This document shows positions 1 to 5,895 of a stretch of 12,139 nucleotides of DNA, one piece after another; positions within the stretch are counted from its first letter, which is position 1, and every line of letters begins with the position of its first letter. The notes beneath the pieces were generated by a model, which ran no database searches, had not been told where the DNA came from, and worked only from the letters and a program-made list of their open reading frames with translations. The translations under genes and the position numbers were made by a program. The stretch lies in contig DAOWDY010000129.1 in the NCBI GenBank assembly GCA_030638785.1, positions 1 to 12,139 on the forward strand, written 5' to 3'. Source of the stretch: Candidatus Thorarchaeota archaeon (GTDB lineage Archaea > Asgardarchaeota > Thorarchaeia > Thorarchaeales > Thorarchaeaceae).

Positions 1-165
1 AACGACGACTTTTCCATCCTCAACCTCGTCCATCTCTCGTGCTAGTGCAAGCTCGTACTTCTTCTCCATCTTTGGACCGCCGAGCTCCACGAACATGTCC
101 TTGCCTCGTACGCGTTCGCCTTCATAGACGACTCCGATGTCTACTGGTATATCTTCGAATGACAT
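1..165 (-). CDS. cdhC: CODH/acetyl-CoA synthase beta subunit CdhC, N-terminal part (runs off the left edge)
   Basis: Only the first 55 codons are present; the gene continues beyond base 1. The reading frame begins MSFEDIPVDIGVVYEGERVR and continues with a VELGGPK stretch, which I recognise as the N-terminus of archaeal CdhC, the subunit carrying the Ni-containing A cluster that joins methyl, CO and CoA into acetyl-CoA. The A-cluster ligands lie further downstream and cannot be checked. The ATG at 163-165 lies one base beyond the cdhB stop codon, and a strong Shine-Dalgarno (GGAGGAGGT, 184-176 on the minus strand) is embedded in the last cdhB codons, so cdhC is translationally tied to cdhB. 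Third of three cdh genes in one transcription unit. Identification is from remembered family sequence, not a search. Confidence 0.9.
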   Translation of the reverse strand, partial: MSFEDIPVDIGVVYEGERVRGKDMFVELGGPKMEKKYELALAREMDEVEDGKVVV

Positions 166-166
166 G

Positions 167-715
167 TTATGTACTACCTCCTCCCACCAATGTTACAAGT
201 TCTTTCAATAACACATGCCAGTTCTTCTCCTTTAGGTTTGGACAAGACCACTTAGCATGGGGCTGAAAGTGTCGCCCGATAGCAATAGGTGTTATCTCCG
301 GGGCGAAATTCATGACACTGGACAAAAGTGTCCACTGCATGAAATATGGGATACCATAGGTATAGATCATATCGTATGGGCCAGTTCCGTGTGGACCCTT
401 CCATTCGGGGTCCTGTAGGAAATAGGCCATCTCCATAGCACCTACGGATTTTGCATTCTCAAAGCCCTTCTCTAGAAAGTCTTTGATGACTCCACCAGTT
501 GCAATAACAGGTATATTCCCTGCATTTGACAACTCTATGATGTAGTCCAACATTGTACCCTTGCCATACTTCTCGGTTCTGGTTTCTGAACCGACAATCA
601 AGAGGGGTTTCTTGCATTTCTTCAAGTCCCTTTTGAGAACGTCAGCTTTGGTCAATGCCTTGGCAGAATCTGTACCACAGATTTCACCAGTCTGCCAGGG
701 TGTTGCTTTCATCAT
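167..715 (-). CDS. cdhB: CODH/ACS epsilon subunit CdhB
   Basis: A 182-residue protein of the CdhB family, the small partner of CdhA in the archaeal alpha2epsilon2 CO dehydrogenase component. It is thought to help CdhA's redox reactions but holds no metal cluster itself. Family features visible are the N-terminal PWQTGE segment, the Rossmann-like PLLIVGSET strand-loop, the IPVIATGG segment, and the GPYDMIYTYGIPYF region; the length is close to the usual 165-185 residues. An upstream in-frame ATG exists at 733, but it overlaps the ribosome site. I chose the ATG at 715 because GGAGGTGG at 731-724 then sits 8 bases before it; the second ATG at 712 is also possible. The start overlaps the region right after the cdhA stop codon (717-719), as expected for coupled translation. 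Confidence 0.93.
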   Translation of the reverse strand: MMKATPWQTGEICGTDSAKALTKADVLKRDLKKCKKPLLIVGSETRTEKYGKGTMLDYIIELSNAGNIPVIATGGVIKDFLEKGFENAKSVGAMEMAYFLQDPEWKGPHGTGPYDMIYTYGIPYFMQWTLLSSVMNFAPEITPIAIGRHFQPHAKWSCPNLKEKNWHVLLKELVTLVGGGST

Positions 716-716
716 A

Positions 717-3101
717 TTACTGGCCACCTCCATGAATCTGCTCCTTGAGCAGCGTTGGGTCAGGAGTTGGTCGCTCCTTCCACCTGTTGTCCTTCATCTG
801 TCCTAGGATTTTATCCTTGAGTGTGATTGGAATATCTGCATCACGACGAATGTATTTCCAGATATCCTCAGGGAAGAATCCGTAGTTTGTTTCATGAAGG
901 TCGACGTAGTGACTGAGCTTGATTGAGCGACCCTTGCCTGTATCGTTAGGACGAATACACAGCTTTGCGGTCAATACATTTGCTTCAGCAACAGTTTCTG
1001 CTGCATAGAAGAGATGCTCTGGTCCTGGAGCGGTCAACATTCTCTCTCCAGTTCGTGCATCATAGACCATCCAGTCTCTCTCTTTGTCTGCTCTTCCAAG
1101 AAGCATTCTGCGATACTTGGAACCATGAGGTCCGACAATAACAGGAATTCCAAGCCTCCAAAATCCAGCAGCAATAGCCACTGCTTTCTGGGACATCGCA
1201 CCCCACGAGATTCCTACTGCACCCACACGGTTGTAGATGTAGTCGGCAATCTCAGCATAATTACCACGCAAGTTTCGTTTCGCAAATATCGCTGCAATCT
1301 TGATTGTAGCACCTGCAATGTGAGAGTTCGCCACGCAAGACCCTACATTGACAACACTTCCTGCATCGAAATCACCACTTCTACGTTGATAGATCGATTC
1401 TCCATTCTCGTCCTTCACGATGCCCGCAGACATTGCCGCGCAACCAGAAGTCACTATGATGAATCGTCGTTTCGCAAACTCTTCAGCCATATCATGTACA
1501 TCTTGGCCACCGCCAGGATAATTGGCACAGCCTACGTGTGCAATAACACCAGGGATCTCGCCGAAGACAATTGGCTGACCTACTTTTCTAATCTCAGTAT
1601 CTTGAATAGCACCTCTACCGGTTCGCACCATGTAGGTTTCATTTGCACAGTCTTGTTCTCCAGCTACAACCATCCAGCTATGAAGGTCGTATTCATTGGG
1701 ACAAGCTGACTCACATCTCGCGCATCCGATACAATTGTTGTAAATCTCCCGAAGTGGCTCCATATTGCCTGTCGCAGCAGCAAGAACTGCTTCTTGCACG
1801 TTCTGATCATTTGGACAAGCACGAACGCATTCCATGCATTTCTTGCATGTTTCTGCCATCTTCTGGATTTTCTTCTTGCTGGGTAAGAATTTCTTCTTTG
1901 CACGAATTGGTTTCATCGCCAGTGCTACTTTAACAGCTATTTCTCCAACCTTCTTATGGTCAGTGATGTAAGCTCCAGGTATCTTACGAGTAACCAGTTC
2001 CTCAACTATCGAGTCCACTGGGTCGTCTGACCTATCAGGGAGTCCCATTACTGCTTTGTCACTTGTGGAAATGACTGGGGCCAATACTTTTTGGGCCTCT
2101 TCAACAACATTCGTTCGGACGCACTGCTCATCAACAACAACGAGATCAGCCATTCCAGCTCGAATGAATCTGAGTTGCCAAGAAATAGGACCGATAACTT
2201 TCGCAGTTGGATCTCGCCGCGTAATATCCCATGCGGTGCAACAGATTCCACCCACCTCAACCATTTCACCAAGTCTTTTCTCAGTGATGTAATCTGTGAT
2301 AGCAGCAGCGGGGATAATATTATGCCCAATCGTAAGTATAGTTGCTTTGTTTGGGTCCATATTACCGATTCCAGCCTCTACAAGTGGTGCATCTGGATCT
2401 GCTTGTGGCATATCCAAGGTTGAAACTTGTGCAAGATCTGCAATTTCCAATGCGAGATGATCAATCATTCCTATATGGAAGACCTTGCTCTCAAAATCCA
2501 ACCAGCTCCCTTCTTGGCCGGTCGCTGTTGCAGAAAGACCATGAGCCAGCTGGCTCTCACAGTAGTCAACGATAATGCTTGCATCCTCTAAAGTCCGAGG
2601 GCGCATTCCTGTGACTAACCGTGAAATTGGAGCATGTATTTCAGTACCAGGGCCTTGTATAAGCTTGGTCCTGGGTCCATATTCGTCAATAAGATGGTCA
2701 ATCAAATGTCTAGAGTGTGCTAGATGCGCTGCTGTGCCTATATTGGCTGCTGCTAGAACAATTCGTCCCTGTTGGGCTTTCATGTTTATACCGCAAGCAC
2801 CTCTCTTGGTTCCAGTCAAGTCACATTTTCCCATTGTACAAAGGCAACATACCTGACAATAGGGCATGTAAGAAGGCTGGTATTTCGTTAGGATCTTATG
2901 ATCCCAAGAACGCAGAGTTGTTGGTCCGGGCATTGGTGTAGGGCCCATAGACTCGTCCCACTCGTCATCAACAATCTCACCGATTCTGACTTCGAGACCT
3001 TTGAAACGACCCAAACCCGTGTCCGCTTCTTCTGCTTTGAAGTGTACTTTTTTCTTCATAGCTTGTTCAGTTCCTATGCGTAGTGTGTTTGGCTGAAACA
3101 T
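717..3101 (-). CDS. cdhA: CODH/ACS alpha subunit CdhA (Ni-Fe carbon monoxide dehydrogenase)
   Basis: The 794-residue CO dehydrogenase subunit of the archaeal acetyl-CoA decarbonylase/synthase, reversibly interconverting CO2 and CO. An N-terminal cysteine cluster (C82, C85, C86, C88, C93, C103) matches the B/D cluster region. The complete set of probable C-cluster ligands is visible: His260 (IGHN), Cys287 or Cys288 (GGICCTAWD), Cys327 (DEQC), Cys525 (HVGCANYPGG), Cys554 (SGCAAM) and Cys589 (GSCVANSH, with His594). The archaeal-specific inserted ferredoxin domain has two CxxCxxCxxxCP motifs (C419-C429 and C457-C467), which channel electrons to ferredoxin. The length fits the family (about 800). 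All ligands being present argues for an active enzyme. The start is uncertain: ATG 3101 lies about 47-54 bases from a TATA-like box, while Met15 (3059) is an alternative; neither has a strong ribosome site. Confidence 0.96.
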   Translation of the reverse strand: MFQPNTLRIGTEQAMKKKVHFKAEEADTGLGRFKGLEVRIGEIVDDEWDESMGPTPMPGPTTLRSWDHKILTKYQPSYMPYCQVCCLCTMGKCDLTGTKRGACGINMKAQQGRIVLAAANIGTAAHLAHSRHLIDHLIDEYGPRTKLIQGPGTEIHAPISRLVTGMRPRTLEDASIIVDYCESQLAHGLSATATGQEGSWLDFESKVFHIGMIDHLALEIADLAQVSTLDMPQADPDAPLVEAGIGNMDPNKATILTIGHNIIPAAAITDYITEKRLGEMVEVGGICCTAWDITRRDPTAKVIGPISWQLRFIRAGMADLVVVDEQCVRTNVVEEAQKVLAPVISTSDKAVMGLPDRSDDPVDSIVEELVTRKIPGAYITDHKKVGEIAVKVALAMKPIRAKKKFLPSKKKIQKMAETCKKCMECVRACPNDQNVQEAVLAAATGNMEPLREIYNNCIGCARCESACPNEYDLHSWMVVAGEQDCANETYMVRTGRGAIQDTEIRKVGQPIVFGEIPGVIAHVGCANYPGGGQDVHDMAEEFAKRRFIIVTSGCAAMSAGIVKDENGESIYQRRSGDFDAGSVVNVGSCVANSHIAGATIKIAAIFAKRNLRGNYAEIADYIYNRVGAVGISWGAMSQKAVAIAAGFWRLGIPVIVGPHGSKYRRMLLGRADKERDWMVYDARTGERMLTAPGPEHLFYAAETVAEANVLTAKLCIRPNDTGKGRSIKLSHYVDLHETNYGFFPEDIWKYIRRDADIPITLKDKILGQMKDNRWKERPTPDPTLLKEQIHGGGQ

Positions 3102-3147
3102 TTCCCCATTAAAAAGTTATGAATCCGACGATGATTAACGTAGTTAA

Positions 3148-3159
3148 GTATAAAATAAA
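3148..3159 (-). promoter_or_regulatory. Candidate TATA box for the cdhABC unit
   Basis: In the 146-base gap between cooC and cdhA, the minus strand reads TTTATTTTATAC, close to the archaeal TATA element. Initiation about 25 bases downstream would give a short leader before the cdhA ATG at 3101. This suggests cdhABC has its own promoter rather than depending only on read-through from the upstream fwdB-cooC genes. No clear BRE is visible next to it, so the call is moderate. Confidence 0.45.
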
Positions 3160-3202
3160 GTCGTAACTTAGAGGTTTTTGTCTGTTTCAGATAGTCAATT
3201 TG

Positions 3203-3250
3203 AATGAAAAATAGATTTCAAAACCTATCGATGCATGTTTTCAAAGGTTA
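3203..3250 (-). terminator. Possible weak terminator after cooC
   Basis: Just at and after the cooC stop, the minus strand has a short inverted repeat, AACCT (3249-3245) and AGGTT (3226-3222), with an 18-base loop, followed by a T run (TTTTT at 3211-3207). The stem is only five pairs, but archaeal termination relies mainly on T-rich tracts. It would separate cooC from cdhA transcripts. Low confidence. Confidence 0.25.
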
Positions 3251-4045
3251 ATGTCCTAAACTAACCAATTGGTCTTTGATTTCCTTTATTGCAATCATAG
3301 CAGGAGAGTTAGAGTCTAAGTCAATGGGTGCCATTCCCTTCCGGTCTGCTGCCCTAATATTCTCATCAAGTGGAACAATTCCCAAGAGGGGAATTCCCTC
3401 TGACTCGACTCTCTCGCGAATCATCTCTGCATCCTCAGAAGTAGCAACTTTGTTACCAACTGCATATACCTTTCCAACACCGATGTCAGCAGCTAGGTTC
3501 TTAATCTTACCCAGAATATCGAGTGCTCTACGACCGGGCTCAGCTACAACAAGCAAGGCATCCATTCCGCGTGTAGTTCCACGACCAAGATTCTCAACAC
3601 CTGCATCCATGTCCATGATGAAAGCCTCATCTGTCCCAATCACTAGATGGCGCATCAACGACTTCAGAAGCGTTGCTGATGGACACATACAACCAGACCC
3701 GCCCAAATCAATTGTACCAGCTACTAATAGACTGACATTATCGGGACCTGATATTGCGAATTTAGCTGCCAGATCGTCAACCCGAGGATTCAGTTTGAAA
3801 ACCCCTGTTGAAGTTGGACCCACCTCCTTAATCTGAAGGCGTTCCTCAACGAGTTCTTCATTCTCAGTGAGAGGAACAATCTTGTTTGCTACATCTTCTG
3901 GAATTCCCAGTGCGGACCAGAGTGTGTAACTGGGATCGGCATCCACAGCAAGTATCCGCAAACCATCTCTACCAAGGAATCTGGCAATTGTGCCAGCTAC
4001 AGTAGTCTTGCCAACGCCGCCTTTGCCTGCAACAGCTATCTTCAT
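3248..4045 (-). CDS. cooC: CooC-type nickel-insertion ATPase for CO dehydrogenase
   Basis: A 265-residue SIMIBI-class P-loop ATPase (MinD/CooC family). CooC proteins use ATP and a shared Cys-x-Cys metal site at the dimer interface to deliver nickel to the CODH C cluster in the cytoplasm. The deviant Walker A motif GKGGVGKTT is at residues 7-15. The AVDADPSY segment follows. The family-specific CMCPSATL segment has Cys119 and Cys121. A DMDAG Walker-B-like motif comes next and AVGNKV (base recognition) later. I chose the ATG at 4045 because GGAG (4060-4057) precedes it by 11 bases and the Walker A then sits at the usual N-terminal place; an in-frame ATG at 4078 would add 11 unconvincing residues. 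It lies 34 bases after the FwdB-like gene and directly upstream of cdhA, whose product is its obvious client. Confidence 0.92.
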   Translation of the reverse strand: MKIAVAGKGGVGKTTVAGTIARFLGRDGLRILAVDADPSYTLWSALGIPEDVANKIVPLTENEELVEERLQIKEVGPTSTGVFKLNPRVDDLAAKFAISGPDNVSLLVAGTIDLGGSGCMCPSATLLKSLMRHLVIGTDEAFIMDMDAGVENLGRGTTRGMDALLVVAEPGRRALDILGKIKNLAADIGVGKVYAVGNKVATSEDAEMIRERVESEGIPLLGIVPLDENIRAADRKGMAPIDLDSNSPAMIAIKEIKDQLVSLGH

Positions 4046-4079
4046 TCTATGTAATTCTCCTTCATCGGTATAATGCAAG

Positions 4080-5309
4080 TTATTTCTTCACAAAACCATT
4101 TAGTTTGGACAAGATACCAAGCATTCCTTCTGATACATCATCCCTAGTCCATGCACTGAAATTGAACGGCTGATTGTCAAGTCGGGTCATGGTGTTCGGG
4201 ATTCCAGTGATGACATCAGGAGAGTATATCGATATCATGGCTTTCTTATCGGTAAAGGTTCCTGGACGACCAATATAGATCAGGTTGGTCTGAGCTAAAG
4301 CTTTTGCGGCTGGTCCTGGAAGTATTGCTAACGCATCATCTCCCACAACGAGTGTAGTATCAAACTCCCCTGCTAGTAACTTCTGAAGCGAGGTGAGATC
4401 TTGCTTTAGCTTATTTCCAGCAATATTAACAACGCCCATTGCATTGCTTTCCGGGAACATGGGTAATGCGTATGCTTCCTTGCCGCTCTCTCTGATTGCA
4501 CCAATTAGACCTGCAATGGCTGTCAGGTTCTCATCGGCGTTGTTTGAATTAAGAATACCCCTGCCGTAGAAGATGACAGTACAGTCAGAGGTCTGAAGTT
4601 TCCTAACGATGCTTAGTAGCTCTTGGGCAGGAATACCTTGAACCGGACCAGTAATTGATGATTTACCACTCACCTCAGAAGTAAGAACCTCAATTAACTC
4701 ACTATCTCCACCAATTGAAATAATCAAACGATGATTCGCCATCTTCATAGTTTCAGTTTCTCTAACATCCACTACACCGATTGTTCTACTCTCTATACCC
4801 TCGGGGATTTTCTCTCCACGTGGTAGAACAGCAAATCTACTCGGATGTCTATGAAGGCTCTCAGTGGGGTCGGTTCCCCAATATATGATGAACTCACCAT
4901 TGTTTCGCACATATTCTAGGTCGATGTCGAGTTTCCCGGAGTGAATATCATGGGACATGGCCTGGATTGTACCCTGACTGACAGGTGAGTCGAATACACC
5001 ACCTAGATGCTCAGCTAATACCAGACCCTCTTGGATGCATTCATTGGATGTGGTTGTCCAACCATAGAGTAGGGGTTGCTTGGCAGATTGAAGAGCTTCA
5101 CCAGCTTGCTTTACAGCCTCCTCAATAGAAACAGTATCTTCTTTTCCCCCATCTCTGATAACTGCAGAAGCAGTCAGTGTCTTGAGCGATTCTGAAAGAT
5201 GCGCGTGCCCCAGTCTGCACAATCCAAGAGACTTGACTTCTGCACCATCAATTTCTGCTGAAACATCATCACAGAGTAAAGAACATCCATTACAGACTAA
5301 ATCCTTCAT
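4080..5309 (-). CDS. fwdB: Divergent FwdB-like molybdopterin oxidoreductase lacking the catalytic Cys
   Basis: A 409-residue homologue of the catalytic subunit B of W/Mo formylmethanofuran dehydrogenase. The N-terminal [4Fe-4S] motif is intact (C6, C9, C13, C31; CNGCSLLCDD ... CRLGHAHL). The YGWTTTSNE segment and the WGTDPTESLHRHPSRF segment (about residues 144-159; canonical WGxNPxxxHPRHxSR) confirm the family. At the metal-ligand position, where I remember family members having SVCHGP, this protein reads SPVSQGT: Ser111 replaces Cys or Sec, Gln112 replaces His, and two residues are missing. The central region corresponding to the WESGYPYC-type segment is also absent or strongly changed, so length is slightly short (family about 430). 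The Ser codon is AGT, not TGA. I chose the ATG at 5309 (AGGTGA at 5320-5315) over GTG 5318. The gene follows the Fe-S protein by 9 bases and precedes cooC. Electron transfer or altered chemistry is an inference. Confidence 0.8.
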   Translation of the reverse strand: MKDLVCNGCSLLCDDVSAEIDGAEVKSLGLCRLGHAHLSESLKTLTASAVIRDGGKEDTVSIEEAVKQAGEALQSAKQPLLYGWTTTSNECIQEGLVLAEHLGGVFDSPVSQGTIQAMSHDIHSGKLDIDLEYVRNNGEFIIYWGTDPTESLHRHPSRFAVLPRGEKIPEGIESRTIGVVDVRETETMKMANHRLIISIGGDSELIEVLTSEVSGKSSITGPVQGIPAQELLSIVRKLQTSDCTVIFYGRGILNSNNADENLTAIAGLIGAIRESGKEAYALPMFPESNAMGVVNIAGNKLKQDLTSLQKLLAGEFDTTLVVGDDALAILPGPAAKALAQTNLIYIGRPGTFTDKKAMISIYSPDVITGIPNTMTRLDNQPFNFSAWTRDDVSEGMLGILSKLNGFVKK

Positions 5310-5314
5310 TTCAT

Positions 5315-5323
5315 TCACCTACC
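5315..5323 (-). promoter_or_regulatory. Ribosome binding site that decides the fwdB-like start
   Basis: GGTAGGTGA on the minus strand overlaps the stop codon (TAG, 5321-5319) of the upstream Fe-S gene and sits 5 bases before ATG 5309. It would overlap the GTG at 5318, so the ATG is preferred. The overlap suggests coupled translation of the two genes. Confidence 0.55.
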
Positions 5324-5777
5324 AAATCTCAATTGCATCGGTGCAACAGTATTGTTCACAGACTCGACAGTTGAGTCGGTCTGGGGGAAATCTTCGGCAT
5401 TTCTCCAAGTTGATTATCTTGGAGATACCATTCTCGACTCTAAATACGGTGGCGGTGCCCATAGCTGCCTTGCCCTCACTTGTTGGAGGTTCAGCTGCAA
5501 CATCAACCGGACAGACCACAACACAATTTCCACACCCAGTACACTTACTTTCGTCAAGCTTCACCCCAGTTTCTGCTGCTGATTGAAGGGGTGCAACCAT
5601 CTCTCTTATCTTCTCAAGTTTTTCTTGGAATCCTTCTTCCAAAAGAGGTGGACACTCATCAGGAGATACGTCACCTAAAGCGAGTTTTGTGGCAAACGCC
5701 ATGCAAGTCTTGGCTTCACATAGTCTGCAGTTTGTTTTGGGTAGAAGATTATAGAGTTCCATTGGGTTTAACTTCAA
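5319..5777 (-). CDS. Small Fe-S electron-transfer protein with CdhE/AcsC-type N-terminal cluster domain
   Basis: A 152-residue cysteine-rich protein with three parts. Residues 5-45 resemble the [4Fe-4S] domain at the N-terminus of the corrinoid Fe-S protein large subunit (CdhE/AcsC; Pfam FeS-type domain): LYNLLPKTNC then C17, C20, C25 and C42. Residues 79-89 form a classical ferredoxin motif (CTGCGNCVVVCP). The C-terminus has a third cysteine group, C127, C137, C140, C144 and C145, whose ligand pattern I do not recognise precisely. Up to three clusters are therefore possible. No corrinoid-binding barrel is present, so it is an adaptor rather than CdhE. The start is a TTG at 5777: GGAGGA lies at 5791-5786, 8 bases upstream, whereas the internal ATG at 5762 has no good site. 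First gene of the minus-strand unit, so probably an electron carrier for the FwdB-like protein. Confidence 0.75.
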   Translation of the reverse strand: MKLNPMELYNLLPKTNCRLCEAKTCMAFATKLALGDVSPDECPPLLEEGFQEKLEKIREMVAPLQSAAETGVKLDESKCTGCGNCVVVCPVDVAAEPPTSEGKAAMGTATVFRVENGISKIINLEKCRRFPPDRLNCRVCEQYCCTDAIEIW

Positions 5778-5895
5778 AGAACAGGTCCTCCGTGTCCAAG
5801 ATGTGACTGCTCAGGGTGTTCAATTTTCTCCACAAGAATTATCCGGTGGGTGCAGAAACATATTGTGTCCCTTAGAGTTAACCTTATACTCGGAA
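5778..5895. promoter_or_regulatory. Divergent promoter region between the Fe-S/fwdB/cooC unit and hdrA
   Basis: About 118-163 bases (depending on the hdrA start) separate the two divergent units. On the plus strand TTATAC (5884-5889) is TATA-like and would favour the GTG at 5941 as the hdrA start; ATATTG (5860-5865) is an alternative that would favour the ATG at 5896. On the minus strand no strong TATA box stands out. The region can be read in frame with hdrA, but the resulting peptide has no resemblance to HdrA N-termini, so I treat it as non-coding. Confidence 0.4.
5786..5791 (-). promoter_or_regulatory. Shine-Dalgarno supporting a TTG start
   Basis: GGAGGA on the minus strand, 8 bases before TTG 5777. 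It is the main reason for choosing the TTG start of the Fe-S protein, because the next ATG (5762) lacks a comparable site. Confidence 0.6.

Noticed and set aside
1014..1709. Long plus-strand open frame of 231 codons
   Set aside because: It lies entirely opposite cdhA, whose protein is conserved along the whole stretch; the plus-strand peptide has no recognisable features.
3102..3247. Small RNA or tRNA gene in the cooC-cdhA gap
   Set aside because: No tRNA-like arms or stable extended hairpin is visible; the content is explained by a weak terminator and a TATA-like promoter.
3276..3836. Plus-strand open frame of 186 codons opposite cooC
   Set aside because: Antisense shadow of a clearly conserved gene; its low-complexity serine/proline content is typical of such shadows.
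4080..5309. Selenocysteine (in-frame TGA) or a frameshift explaining the missing catalytic Cys in the FwdB-like gene
   Set aside because: The codon at the site is AGT (Ser), the frame is continuous through the N-terminal cluster, pterin motifs and C-terminus, and no TGA interrupts it.
5803..5895. N-terminal extension of HdrA from ATG 5803
   Set aside because: The added 31 residues do not resemble HdrA, there is no ribosome site, and the stretch must contain the promoters of the divergent genes.
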